A DNA stretch of 64,000 nucleotides from Certhia americana (Eukaryota; Chordata; Aves; Passeriformes; Certhiidae): positions 905,114 to 969,113 of the forward strand of contig JAGMWU010000029.1 of the NCBI GenBank assembly GCA_018697195.1. Direction: 5' to 3'. Positions 23,847-36,100 of this stretch are shown piece by piece. Positions within the stretch are counted from its first letter, which is position 1; each line of letters opens with the position of its first letter. The notes under the pieces were generated by a model. The model saw nothing but the letters and a program-made list of their open reading frames with translations, searched no databases and was not told the origin of the DNA. The position numbers and the translations under genes are program-made.

Positions 23847-26800
23847 TGATGTTGGGCTTGGTGGTTTGGATTTTTCACAGAACCAGAGGTTAATTTAGCT
23901 ACTACTGGATTTCCAAACATGAGTGTTTTTATTCCAGGTGATTTCAGAGTAGCCAAGAGAAAAAGCTCTTCTTGTCCCAGGCCACTTCCAAGAGTTTGTA
24001 ATTTTACATGATATGAACCCTTAAAAAAATGTAGAAATTCTCCCCTTGCTCAACTCCCAGAGCTGCCATTTTTGGCCTGGAGTTACTTCAAGCTGGATGC
24101 AAACTTTCATTTGTATTTTTTTGGGGGGGAGTAGATGTTGGGTTATGACTTAAAAGAATGAAGACACCGAGGGAAGGGGCCATCCCCAATTAATCTTGTT
24201 CCTCTGGGTTTCCCACTGCTCATAGTTGTGGCCATTCCTCTCCCCCAGTGGCAGCCCGGTAACAAGGGGGGAGGCACAGCCAGGAGCTCGATTGTTCTGG
24301 ATGAACTCTCAGCCATCCACCGGGAATTCTGGTACCTTGACCTCCCTGACCCTCAAAGTGCTGAGTGTGGAAAATGGGAAGTCTCCACGGACCTCAATAT
24401 GCACAAGATGTCAGAAAAAATGCAGTTCTTGGAAAACTGCACCTTTTTTTTTTTTTTTTTAAGGTTGCATCATTGTGCTAATGTTACAAGTTTTCTTCCT
24501 TTTTGTTTGGTTTTGTCCCCAAATGCATATTTTTGGGTTTTTTTTCTTTTTTGTTTTGTATCCTTTCAGTAACGTTCACGTTTTTATTGAATTTTTGGGT
24601 GTTTGCAGCTGTCCCAAGAGATGAAAAAAAAAATGTGAGAGAGGATTTTTAAATACATTTACATTGCAAAATTGTGTTGTGCTCCTTCTCCTGCCTCCAC
24701 CAAGGCTGGGATCTCTTTTAATAATCTCTTCCCCACATTCAGCCAAAAATCTCTGCTGAACTTGAGTAAACTTCCTACAGCTCCTTTTGGGCTCATTAAG
24801 GGCTGAGCTATATTTCAATCTTGATATTTGGGTGTTTCCTTGGCAACAGGTTTTTTTTGTGGGTTTTTTTGTGTTTTTTTTTCATTTGGACACAGGGCAG
24901 GTTATGGATCCTTCACTTGCTGCTCTGAATTCCCAGGGATTGTTTGGGATGGAGGAGCCTGGGCTGGGGCTGGACAATAACAGGGCTGATTGCAGAGGGG
25001 CTGCTCAGCACCGATGTTGCAATTTCTGGGTTCATAAGCACTTCCAGATCTTTTCTGCCAATATTCAGAGATGTGTATGGTGAGCAGACAACTCGCAGAA
25101 AGTTAAGTCAACAGTCAAAAAGATTTCAGCTCCTGAGCCAATTTAATTTAAGGTTTAATTTTTTCCCCTCCCCCTCCTCTTTAGAGGACAGAATCATGTG
25201 TTTGGTTTACAGTTTCTACAGTGCACCTCTTTGGGGCTTGGGTTTGTGTTTTTCTTGGTTTTTTAATCTCACCATATTTTTTTAATGAACATACCTGCCC
25301 TCCCTCTTAGTTCACTGCAAACGTATTCTCCCCTTCTTCCCATGCACAATGCTGGGCATGAATTTAAGAGTTAAGAGTAAAAGTTCAGCTTAGGCTGTCT
25401 TGAATAAATTACCTTCTCACTGTCTGTGCTTTGGTTTCTGTACCTTGACCCCAGATGTTTAGGAGGAACTGAGACTGGATTTTGAAGGTGTTTAAGTGAT
25501 TTGCTGTTGCAAAGAACTCCTTATCTCAGCACAGATGCTGAGGCAGCAGCACAGGCAAGGCATTGCTCTAGATTTGCTAAATTATTATCAACATTCCCTG
25601 CTTCTTGATGGGATTTCATTACTGGGTCTTGGAGCATCTTAATAGAGAAGGTGCACTGGCTTTTTAATTTGAATGCCCTTGACATGGATGATGTGGTTTG
25701 GTTTTTTCAAAATACTGTTCTTGTTGAGGTGTAATTGTTTAGACATGCCAAAAAATTCTTAATTAACAGAAGAAATCGGCAGACATAACTAATATTGTTA
25801 GAAATATATGTATTGTATATGCAAGATTCTGGTCTTTTATTCTTGAAACAGGAATAATTCTTAGTGTGTCAGGTTTGCTACTTGAAAATAAAAATACAGA
25901 TGGATACTGAAGAGTAACACCTTTTTAAGGGATACAGGAAAAGCAAAAGGGCTTCTTTCTTTACCATGATCACCGTAGACCTTTGTCAAAGTTTAAGTCA
26001 AAACTGCCTCTGTTTTTCAGCCACTTCAGTATTTTCAAAGCAATGAGGACCTAACAGAGAAAAATCAGGTTTATTGTGCTCCACTAGAAAAATAAAAAAA
26101 TACATTCAGTATTTTATCAAATGATTTAAAAAAAAAAAAAAATTGAATTCTTTATTCCTGCAGACTGAATCCTTATTTACCTGAGAGATCAAACATCTCC
26201 AGTGGTGGTTTTCTGGTCTTCAAGGTAAATAATGAACCCTTTACAGAAGTGCTTACTTAACATCCTTAGCTGAGGTCCCTCCTGGCTCCCTGGCGTAAAT
26301 TATGTGTTTTATGAGGCTGGTAAGAATTAAACACACAAACCAACATTTAAATAACATAGGGAGGGCTATGAGAGTGTCCTTGCAGAAGTGGGCCTGAGCC
26401 TAAAGATGAAAAGTTCGGGCAGGAATTATTTATAGCTCAGATTGTTTGTCTTTGCCTTTTCTTTTCCATATGAGCCAGAATTTGTTGCTATCAGCCTTAA
26501 CTTCCAATTTCCTGGACTATGTCATCTTAAGCCAGACGCTTAGCCTCATTCAAAAACTTTTTTATTTATTTAACTTTTTTCATATTTTATGAAAATTTGG
26601 AAACAAAGACTTGGCTCAAACAATATTGAAGAGCAAAGTAATTTTTCACTTTCTTGAAACAACGTGAAGGTGAAAAATGCTGATCATTTTACCACTACTT
26701 TCCCAGAGAAAAAGGGGAGGTTGAGGCAGGAAAAGGACCTGGCTGTGTTTGACTTTGCAAACACAATTCCAAAATCCAGATGTATAATTAAAGTCAGTGA

Positions 26801-27210
26801 GTCAGAAAACTGTAAATATTGCAGTAGACTTCAGCAGCACAAAGGGTGTTTATCTGGGTCTCAGAGGCTGCAACAAAGACAAGATGAGGGGTTGGGGTTT
26901 TTTTTTGGTTCAGGCATCTTTAGCAAGTGTGACACACACACAAACTTATCAATTTTAGTGAGAGATTTAAAATGCCAACCACCATTTGCCTGCAATTATT
27001 TTTCTTGCAAACTGCTCCTTCTGGGCTTTGCTACAATATCATTGAGGGCTCATAAATCAACAGCCAGAGCCACCAGTGGTATTTGCATCCTGCCCTGGGA
27101 TGTTCCTGGGGGGTTTCTCTCAGGAACCCTTTTTCTGGGGGTATGAGGTTTCCAATTCCCAGCTCTTCTTGCATTCCAAACACCTCAAGAGAATTCAACC
27201 AGTAAGTTAT
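23845..27210. other. Non-coding DNA, nothing recognised
   Basis: A/T-rich, with T-runs at about 24444-24461 and 24870-24880 and an A-run at about 26127-26141. A MEF2-like TTATTTATAG occurs at 26426-26435. A 160-codon open frame at 26664-27146 starts with GTG rather than ATG and has no recognisable domain, so I do not call it coding. Confidence 0.6.
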
Positions 27211-27318
27211 GAAATCATGGAATAATTTGCATTGGAAAAGATCTTACAGTCCATTTTTTAACTCCCCTTGCCATAGGCAGGAAGCCTTCCACTAGCCCAG
27301 GCTGCCTCATCCAAACCA
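27211..27318 (-). mobile_element. CR1 LINE fragment, degraded
   Basis: It begins 'gaaatcatggaataatttg', then 'attggaaaagatcttacag', 'ccataggcaggaagccttcc' and 'actagcccaggctgcc', matching the reverse complement of a CR1 3' end. More substitutions than in the 12.8-15.2 kb copies. Confidence 0.85.
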
Positions 27319-28936
27319 TTATGGGTACAGTTGAGCTGAAGTATTTTAGGATGCTTTCTATCAGCTTTTCATAAATCTTGGTAAATCTGGAGAAATGGCA
27401 AACTAAATCAGTTGTAGGCATGAAGTAGTTTTTGCACCATTGGAATAAATGCGCTCGTGTTCATGAGGGAGAATGTCTGTGGTGAAAAAAAAATCCCAAT
27501 TATACATGGACTATAATTGCCAGGAGTTCTTGGAATAAAGAATGGGAAGAGCAGCCATGGAGAAAACACAGTATTGGAGACAGCACTGGGTTCAGGGGCA
27601 CCTTGTAGGTTATTTTCGTGGCTCTGAAAATCTGAGGTATCTGAGGATGTGTGTAGAGTGCAGAAAGGTTTTTTATAAAAATAACTAAATTAAATTAACA
27701 TAACAGCTGTGTTAGAAAAGCCAAGCCTTTGCCTTGTGCACCTCAGTTCCCCAAGTATGTATCCTACCACCTTGGAATGGAGAAACACAAATATTCCTGC
27801 AGATACTGAGGAGAAATACAATTATTCCTATGGATTCTTAGGAGAAATGGACAAATGATGATTGCTTTTTATCAGACTAATGCTATTCTTTCCACTGCAG
27901 TGCTCCCAGCACTCCATCCTGGCTGGAAGAGTTGTGGCAGTGGAAATTGTATTTCCTCTGGAGTTTGCAGGATTCGGAGAATCACAGCAGGATCCTGCCC
28001 TCTGATGAGGGATTGTCCAAGCCACAAACTCAGACGGGGCGAAAACAATTCCCCCAAACCTTTCCTGAGAGTGGAAGTGCTCCAAAAGCATTCCCAGTCT
28101 GTGCATTCCATGGAGGTGTGAAAGTATGGCAGAAGTGACCCACAAGCGACTCTGTTTGTTGTGGGCTCTTTTATTGGGGGAAGGAAAGCAACTCTTCCAG
28201 TTTGCAAGTCTGAGGAGAGCTTAATTAAACTGATTTTCTGTTGCTTAAAATGCCCCTCCACCTGCTTCTGCAGGACTTGGAGTCTCCTGCTCCCAGGAGG
28301 CCGGGGCAGATGGGGGAAACTGGGAGGAGAGAGTCAGATTTTTTTTTTATTCATCCAGGCTCCTGACTCTTCAGATGCTGTGTTTGGATTTAAATACACA
28401 GAATTAAAAGTGGAATTTAGGTGACTTTCATGGGGAAAATTCCCAAATAAGAAAAAATTCTGTATACGTTTAAAAAACTTATTTCTTATCCTAAAACAAT
28501 TTAGATTTTCAAAAATGCTGTGTTTAATGTTTAGTTATTCACAGCTTTTTAAAAGAGTTGTTAGACAATTATTTTTTCTTTCTGTGTTTTTTTTTTATTA
28601 TTCTGAAATCTTTATATAGAAAATTGAGGTTAAAGAAGAAGACAGAAAAAGGAATAAAAATTTAATAAAGCACTGTCATTCTCCCTCTTGCCCAATCATA
28701 GCAGAAATGTGGGAGAGAGGATACCCTTAACAACAACTTCTGTTCACTTAAATTTAAAAAAAATAGTATTTCACCAGCTCTGACTTTAGAAGAAATTATT
28801 CCTTATACAGCCCAGTCTTCTGATCTTCTGATGGAATTTCATTGTAATGATGTAACATGATAAGTATTATAAATAAGCATTGTATAAAATTTATTTACCA
28901 AAATGGGCATAATAATAATAATAATTCGGGAAGTGT
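27319..28936. other. Non-coding DNA, nothing recognised
   Basis: Unique DNA with overlapping short open frames around 27.83-28.42 kb on both strands, none recognisable. A short string at about 27735-27760 ('ttgtgcacctcagttcccc') resembles the 'gtgcctcagtttccc' stretch of MIR SINEs but is too short to call. A short ATA array lies at 28911-28925. Confidence 0.6.
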
Positions 28937-29345
28937 TTGTCACGGGTGATTGAAGCCACCTGGTGCGATGCAGAGGAACTGCACCGGTGTGATCCTGATC
29001 CTCAGCATCCCGGGGACCTCCAGGAAATCATGGAATTCTTCTGGAGAGGACGAGGAAAGGACTGTCCTTGGTCTGTTCTTCCCATTCCCAGCTTGGAGGG
29101 AGGAGGAAGGAAGTTCTGGGTTCATTCCCCAGAGTCTGGGTTGACTCCAGGAAGGAAAGGATTTCCCAGAGGATCTGTGGGCAAGGAGATACTGCTTTGG
29201 GACCCTTGGAATGTGGTCCAGCCCTTCTGGTACAATCCCTGAGGATTTACAGGTATGGCCAACAGCCAAAGCAGCACCCAGGGTGAGCAGCCCTGGCTTT
29301 GATGAAGACCTGTTATCTGCAGCGTTACCACGCCCTGCAATAAAC
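28937..29345. other. GC-rich block of unknown nature
   Basis: A roughly 400-bp block is clearly richer in G+C than its A/T-rich flanks. It begins next to a short ATA array and ends near an AATAAA at 29339. It holds an imperfect hairpin at 28957-28990 (CACCTGGTGC facing GCACCGGTGT). Several short open frames overlap on both strands, and none resembles a known protein. It could be an old, unrecognised repeat, a non-coding exon or a regulatory block. I find neither LTR ends nor a target duplication. Confidence 0.4.
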
Positions 29346-30278
29346 CGTTAATTACTCTAAAAGCTCATTAACATGAGTAGTTCCATGTAAAACTGGCAGG
29401 GACAACCCAAATGCTGCCTCTCCGCAAAATATTTGCAGGGCAGTGTCCTGATATCAAATTGTCTCACTGGTTCCTGTCTTGTCTCTTTAATGCAAATGTT
29501 TTTTTCTTGCTTGGGGGATGTGTGAAAATTTGGGGTGATTTCTTTCTCTTTTTAAAAAATTCCTTTCCTGTAGTGCCGTGGCCTCTTTGTCTTCACATCG
29601 GTTCAGCTTCCGCAGCAGATTCCCAGGCTCTTCTTTTCCCTTCTGTTCTCAGCAGTGATTTAATAAATACATTTCAAAACCACTTTTTCCTTTCTCCTCC
29701 ACCCGGCTGCCAACTCCCACCCCCAGAACGTGCATCTGAATGTGAACTGAATTCACATCCGCAAGCACTGATAGCTCTGATTACACCAGAACTTCAGATG
29801 ATCTGGACTTTTTTATTTTTAACTAGCTCCTTTTTTATTCCTTTTTTCCCTTCTCCCAAAGCCCGTGTATTTTGGATCTGGGGTAAAAGTCCATCTCTGA
29901 GTTAGAATGTGAATTAAATATTAGACTGTGGAGAAAGGGAAAATCATGTGACCAGGTCAGAGTTACCACCAGATACTGTGCTGATTCTTTTGCCAAAACC
30001 TGCTGGCACTAATTAGAATTCCCTAACCAAATTTGCTCAGTGGTACAGTAAATATTTTAGTTTTTGTTACTTAACATTTAGCAGCAGGATGCTAGAATGC
30101 AGTGGGACTGCCTGATGTGTGTGTGCAGCTCTGTTTTTCAGTACTTGGATATTTATGGGAATTTTCTGCTTCTGAGACCTCAAATTCAATTTCCATTGAC
30201 ACTGATCTATGGCAATTGCCGTGGATTTCTATGGCACTTACCACACAGAATCTCTGAATATTTCAATGGAGCACTGGA
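29346..30278. other. Non-coding DNA, nothing recognised
   Basis: It contains a 164-codon + strand frame (29411-29905) rich in F, L, P and S, with no recognisable domain. The AT-rich edge at 29340-29400 (GTTAATTACTC, CTCATTAACATG) has homeodomain-like TAAT cores. Confidence 0.55.
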
Positions 30279-30422
30279 GGACAGGGATCTCTGCTTTCCT
30301 TCCACTATCCCAGGTTACTCTGACCTGGTTTTGGACATTTCCAGCAATGGGGCAGCCACTGCTTCTCTGGGAATTCCATCCCAACTCATCACAGGGAATA
30401 ATTCCTTCCCAATATCTAATCA
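30279..30422 (-). mobile_element. CR1 LINE fragment (internal part of the 3' region)
   Basis: It carries 'tccttccactatcccaggtt', 'ctgacctggttttggac', 'atttccagcaatggggcagcc', 'cttctctgggaattcc', 'cacagggaataattccttcc' and 'caatatctaat', which follow in order the reverse complement of a CR1 3' region. The terminal octamers are missing, so both ends are cut. Confidence 0.9.
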
Positions 30423-33004
30423 TGCTGCACCACAAGTCTGCAATCCTCAAATTTTCCTCTCCCTGGATTGCTTTATCTGGTGTTATCTTATCTTTACTTT
30501 TAACTTCCTTTCACTTCTTCCTTTCACTTGCAATAAATTTAGATCCAATTAATGCATAACAAGGAATTAAATAGCAAAGTTCTTGTCTTCTGTTCATTCA
30601 TCCCCATGGCTGTAATTGAGTGCAATAAAAACTCAAGCAAAGGAAGGAGTGGTTTGCTCTGAAGAAACTCGGTACAGAACATGGCCCCAAGATTCCTACA
30701 TTCAATGTACTTTTAAAGCCTGAATTTCTAATCTGGTCCTGCTGCCCCATTGGTGAAAAGCAAAAGCATTAAAGACCTGAATATAAGTGAAGTAATGCAA
30801 GACAAGATCTGTCAGCACAGGCTTTAATGTTGCTTAACAAAATATGTCACAGTAAATCTTTATAGACTGTATAAGTACGTTGAGTTCCAACAAAGTAAAC
30901 CAAAGTAAACATTTCTCTTATGGGAAATTAAATTCCATGTGGTTAGTGAAGAGCCATGATTAATTCAGAGGCAATGAAAATATAGTAAAGTTATTGACTG
31001 TGTCTGAGAAACAATTTAATGTCAGGGAGAAAAAGGGGGTAAAAAAAAAAAGTTTAAATACCAGATAGTAGGAGGGGAAAAATGGAAGTGGAGTTTCTGA
31101 TCTTTAATTATAAATGAAAGCATTGATGCTGTAGGTATTAAAGGAGCATCAATTATTGATAATGAGCTCGCTGCAGTATTAGGGAGGAATTCTTTGTACT
31201 GAAGAACCCACTCTGAGGGGATGTGTGTATGAGCACACGAGTGTGAATTCCCTCTCTGCCTTCTCCAGGAACAGTGAGACTCCAAGGGCTCTTGGACAGC
31301 AGCCTCAACCCCAGTGTTTGGCTTCATGATGTTCATTTTAACTTTAAATGATTTTTAATATTCCACATATGGTTTCATGGTTTTAAGCCTCCTCACTGGG
31401 AATGAACAAGGCTGTGGTATTATGATGAATAGTGGATCAAGTCCAGGAACACCCACTTGCTTTCCTACATATCAAACATGTGGTGCTCCCATTAAATATG
31501 GGAATCTCCCTGGGGATTAGGGTTGTCCTATCTAATCCAGTCCTATTTTGTTCCCCCAACCCGAATTGAGTAGGATGCATTGTTCCCATACATTCTTCTT
31601 TTAATTAAATGCAGTAGATATGTCATGTCAATGAAATATTCCAGGTCTGTTTTTACATCTGTAGCCATTTTCTCCTCCTGTACTTCCATTTGCCTTCTTG
31701 GAAAGAAAGCCTCCATTAAATACAGTCTTGGATTAGTTGATTGGCTGTGTGTGTGTGCTGCCAGAACAGCTCAAATAAAAACCTTAATGTTGTTTGGTTT
31801 TGTTTTGGTTTGTTTTGGGGTTTTTTTTGCCTATGTAAAACTAGACCATAATATCACAGAGACACTGCTCCTCTGACAAGCTGGAGAAAACTCAGCCTCC
31901 AAATTACCTGTGTTTGTTTTGCCAAGTGGATGGGGTTTGGAGCAATAACACTGAACCTTTTCCATCTTGCTCCTGCTCTAATCCCTGCAGGAATTAGCAT
32001 GGCGGACACCGAACTGGGCTTGTTTTGTAGATTTGCTGGAATAATTTGGTAACTGATTCAGTGGATACAAAAATGCACCATTATTTAAAATAAAAACCCT
32101 CTCTGAGTATATGCCATGCAGATTATCCAGGTTTGGAAACTGATCTCCTTTTAAGAACACAGCATTCAATTATTATTTTTAAAATGCTGGATTACAGCTA
32201 TGAATTCTCTGGAGGTTAAACTGGAGCCTTATTATAAGGGGAACTACAAGTAAACATTATTAATTATATAAAAAAAATTGCTTAAATTAGTTTTTTTTCA
32301 CACCTGCTTCTTTCTTAATTAGCTTGTAGTCCACATATTTCAGTCAGTTGAACTCTTTAGTATTTATTCAAGCATACTTGACATTAACATACTGTTTGAT
32401 GTTTGATATCCTGAGTTTTTAATTTACCACATGACAACAAATGGTATTTATGAAATATCAGTGAGCTGGAAAAATATCCTGTGTTGCAGTCGTTTGCTGA
32501 AATGAGCTGAAAGCTGCTTCCTCTCAGAGGTTTAAGAAGGGCTTAAATGCACAGGGAGGAATTTGTGCCTTGTGCTGATACCCCTAGTTTTTATCCTTAG
32601 CAAGATTTCCAGGCTATGGAGGGTGCAGAGCTACCAAGAGGAAGGCAGATTTGATCTGGGAGGGGGGAAGAACCACCAAAATACTTTCAAAATTATGTCA
32701 TAACTTAGAGGTTTCTTACAAAATGGTAATTTTTTTCTGACACACAAGTAACCAGCAAAATATGTGGCATCTATTTGTCCGGGTTTATTAGTGTTGTTGC
32801 ACTTACTTGAATTATGCCTTCCCCACCTTCAGATAATTTACAGCGATGTTTACAGTTATTTGCATCAAAATTTACCAGTTTGTGTCCCAGCAGTGCTGGG
32901 AGCTGGCCCAGCTCTGTTGGGTGCTGTTCACCGCAGTCCCTGCTGGAGAGAGCATTCTCTTTTAAACCAAATTGTACAAACACAGAGCCCAGAGACCACA
33001 GCAG
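30423..33004. other. Non-coding DNA, nothing recognised
   Basis: Mostly A/T-rich unique DNA. There is a tandem pair 'caaagtaaac' at 30889-30908 giving two GTAAAC forkhead-like cores, and a (GTTTT)n-like low-complexity stretch at 31793-31828. No gene or CR1 seen. Confidence 0.6.
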
Positions 33005-33101
33005 CCTGTGGAACAACTTCCTGAGGATTTTGCAGCGGGGCAGTGGCAGCACCAGGATTCAAACATATTCCCTAAACCCCAGTCTGTTATGACAGCATTC
33101 T
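33005..33101 (-). mobile_element. Probable MIR-like (CORE-SINE) remnant
   Basis: Read on the minus strand, the segment contains TTTGAATCCTGGTGCTGCC. As I remember the MIR consensus, this agrees at most positions with the tRNA-derived B-box region (TTCGAATCCCGGCTCTGCC), and the match continues without gaps for about 40 bp through '...GGAAGTTGTT' where MIR has 'GGCAAGTTACT'. Upstream a CAGACTG also matches. MIR-like sequences are rare but known in birds. Alignment was by eye, so the ends are approximate. Confidence 0.5.
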
Positions 33102-33123
33102 ACCATGTTGGGTGTTCTATTGC

Positions 33124-33152
33124 TTTTGTTTTTGTTTGTTTGTTTGTTTTTA
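33124..33152. repeat. (GTTT)n low-complexity repeat
   Basis: An imperfect GTTT/GTTTTT array just left of the MIR-like remnant's 5' side. Confidence 0.85.
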
Positions 33153-36100
33153 AGTGGGCAAGCTTAATATATAGAATTATTATTAGAATTATGAAATTAT
33201 AGAGTGTCCAGCTGGATTTTTTTTGTGCTGGGGACAAGCCCCAGTTCCTCTACTGGTCCTTGGGTGCAGCGTTGGCTTGGGGCTGGCTGAGCCCCCTCTG
33301 TCTCTGAGTGAATAATCTCACATTTGTAATTCCTAAGCTCGTGGCCAACAATGACGGTGCCAAGCACTGGCCAGCTTTAAACTTGCAAAAATTATTGCCA
33401 AAATCTTGATACCTGCTGTGCTGGGCTTTGTGTGTCATCTCTGCAAGGTTACAGGGACTGGCTGGGATGGGGGTGAGGCTTTCAGTGAAGGGTGGGGGAG
33501 ATGTGAGTAATTTGTTAAATCTGCTGCAGATTCTCTTGTATAAGTCCTCAGGCTCTTTCCTCTCTGACAGGAAAGTTTTCTCATTTTGCTGAATGGCTCT
33601 TACATTAGGCAGAACTTGGTGTTTTCAACAGAACTGTGCTGTTAATCAAGTTCTTGGTTTATTCACTAAAATATTAGTGATCCCAAATAAAAAGTTTTGG
33701 AATACTAAAAATAGGCACTTTCAAATTTAAGATTAGAAGTTTTCATTATTTTCATTTTTTTTCCTGTCTTAAAATCAAACTGCTTATTTTAAAAAGTGAT
33801 GATAAAATATTTTTGCACTCTTAATGCCTTTACTCCCTGTGAAAAATGTAAGAAACAGAAAATCTCCTTTTGCTTTTTGCATTGTATACTGAAACTTGAG
33901 GTGTGATTCTCTATTTGTAAAAATGCTGTTAATCACAATGATGACATTCTAAGTTTTTTGTCTAAGCCATGTGGTTAGAAGATTAAAAGTGCAAAACTTT
34001 TGAGGATAAATATGTATCACATTTATGATCCTTACTTCTGGGTCAGCAGGAGCAACCAGATTTCCAGCAGGAGTATCCTTCTGATGAGGAAAAAACTGGT
34101 ACAACACCTTAGCTAGAGTGGTTAATTAAACCTAGCCAGGTTAATACTAATTTTTTTTTTTAAAAAAGCTTGCTGGTTGTTTAGCAGACATAAGTTTACA
34201 TGTGATCTTGATCACCAGTAAATCACTTTATCTCCAGTCACATGGTTATGTGAACACACCTGTGTTATCACTGCCTGGCTGCTGCTCCAGTTTGATGGCA
34301 GGGACTGGCTCTTTCTGTGCCATTTAAATGCTGGTAATCAGTAAAAGGAGGCAATAAAAGAATATTTGTGCTTGCACCTCATATCTCAATGCCCCACACC
34401 AGGAGATGCTGCTGGGGTGGGGCAGGGCCCGGCTCAGGCTGTGCTGTGTGACAAATGAAGCATGTAAAGAAGTATTAAACACAGAGGTTAGAGGAATGTT
34501 CTAAACTGAGGACAATATCTTCATAAGAATAAATGGGAGAGAGATGCATGGATTGCAAGGGGCAGGATAAATCAAGTGGAGAGGAAGCTTGGGCTTAATG
34601 ATAACAGCAGATGGGATGAAGCTTTATTTAGAGTCACTGGAGCTCATTCATACAAAACTGCATTGTCTTTGCTGAGATCTTCACTCTGCGTCTTAATTAA
34701 CGTGGATTAGGATGCACTTAGCTGGAATTGTGACTTCTGAAAAGAAAGCTGATGTCAGTGAAAGCCTTTCACTGACCTTGTCTGACTTGGTCTGGAATCT
34801 CTGTCAGAGTGCCTTTGACACACCATTGTGGGTAAAAAACTCTGGGTTTAGGGATTTGGGAATAGAATAATTGCTCTGATGAGTTCCCAGTCCAAACAGA
34901 GAGAAGAACAATTATTGACCTTGAGGAGGAGGTGGCAGCATTGCAGGAGGGATGAACAGGAGAACTTAAACCAGTCCTGGAGTGTTGCTGTGATTCATGA
35001 AACCCACATTGCACTTCACACCCTGTTTGACTGTCTGGTTCAGAGACACACAGAAAAACCCAGTTTTTCCAAGGCTTACCCTTATCCCTGGCCTGCCAGG
35101 CTGTATCACTCCCTGTCTGGAAGCTGAAACCTTACTTTATTCTCCTTATAATTACAACTTCTCTCTGGTAGGTGGACTTAACCACAAGACTGTGGCAAAT
35201 GTTGCCTTTAGGCAAAGCTTGTGGAAGAGGTATGAGCGGCAGTGTCAGCCCCCAACATTGCTAGAAAAAGTGGAAACAGGACCAGAACTGTGAAGAAGCA
35301 CGTTGCTTTTAAAATTTACTATCCTTACTTTGAATAGAGCAAATAAATAAATAAAAAGGCAATGTAATGAAGTTTGCAAAACATTTGTGCCATAAAAGCT
35401 TCCAAGGAGGCAAAACTGCCTTTGAAAGGCTGAGCTTTAATACCAATGCTGCTCCAGCCAGGGACAGGGAATGTGTTAGAGCACAATACACACTCTGGGC
35501 GTGAAATTTTTGTCTGTGTCTGGGCGTGTTTTGAACCTAAGCATTGCTTGAGTTCTCTCTCACAGGGAAGTCAGTGAGAAGCTTAAGGGAGAGAGTGGGA
35601 TTCTGCCAGCTGCAAAATCCAGCAGCACCCAACAAAGTGAGATACATGGAGGCCTCCCTTGGAAATAGGTCCTCTCCTGTCTGAAAAGGAGAAGAAATAT
35701 TTGAATAATGGTGGTTCACTGTCCAAAGTTCAGATCCACAGACATTAGGTTAAAAGGAAAGGCCCAAGTCTAAGAAAGAGTGAAGGTTATGAAAGCTGCA
35801 GGTTGAAATTCTGAATTACACCAGAGGGGAAAGAACAGAAGGACCAAATTCTGACATTATTCCTCCAGTGCAGGAGTTATTTTGGAGAGGGGGTGCTGCA
35901 AATAGTGATGCCAGGAATATTTATGTAACTTTGAAAGTCCTGAATAAAATTGCTTGTGGAGTGGTCCGCTCCCATAAGAATGGAAAAACTCAGGAGAGAA
36001 AGTTGGAGAGGTTTGTGAGGATGCTTTGGAGTGGGAGTCCAAGAAAATGTATTGGGATTGCTGGAGTGAGCTGACCTGGAGGAAGGAGGTGTTGAGGAGA

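Noticed and set aside
26664..27146. 160-codon + strand frame
   Set aside because: It begins with GTG, not ATG, shows no recognisable domain and has no convincing splice context.
29411..29905. 164-codon + strand frame
   Set aside because: Composition is T/C-driven (F, L, P, S rich), with no domain and no supporting splice or promoter signals.
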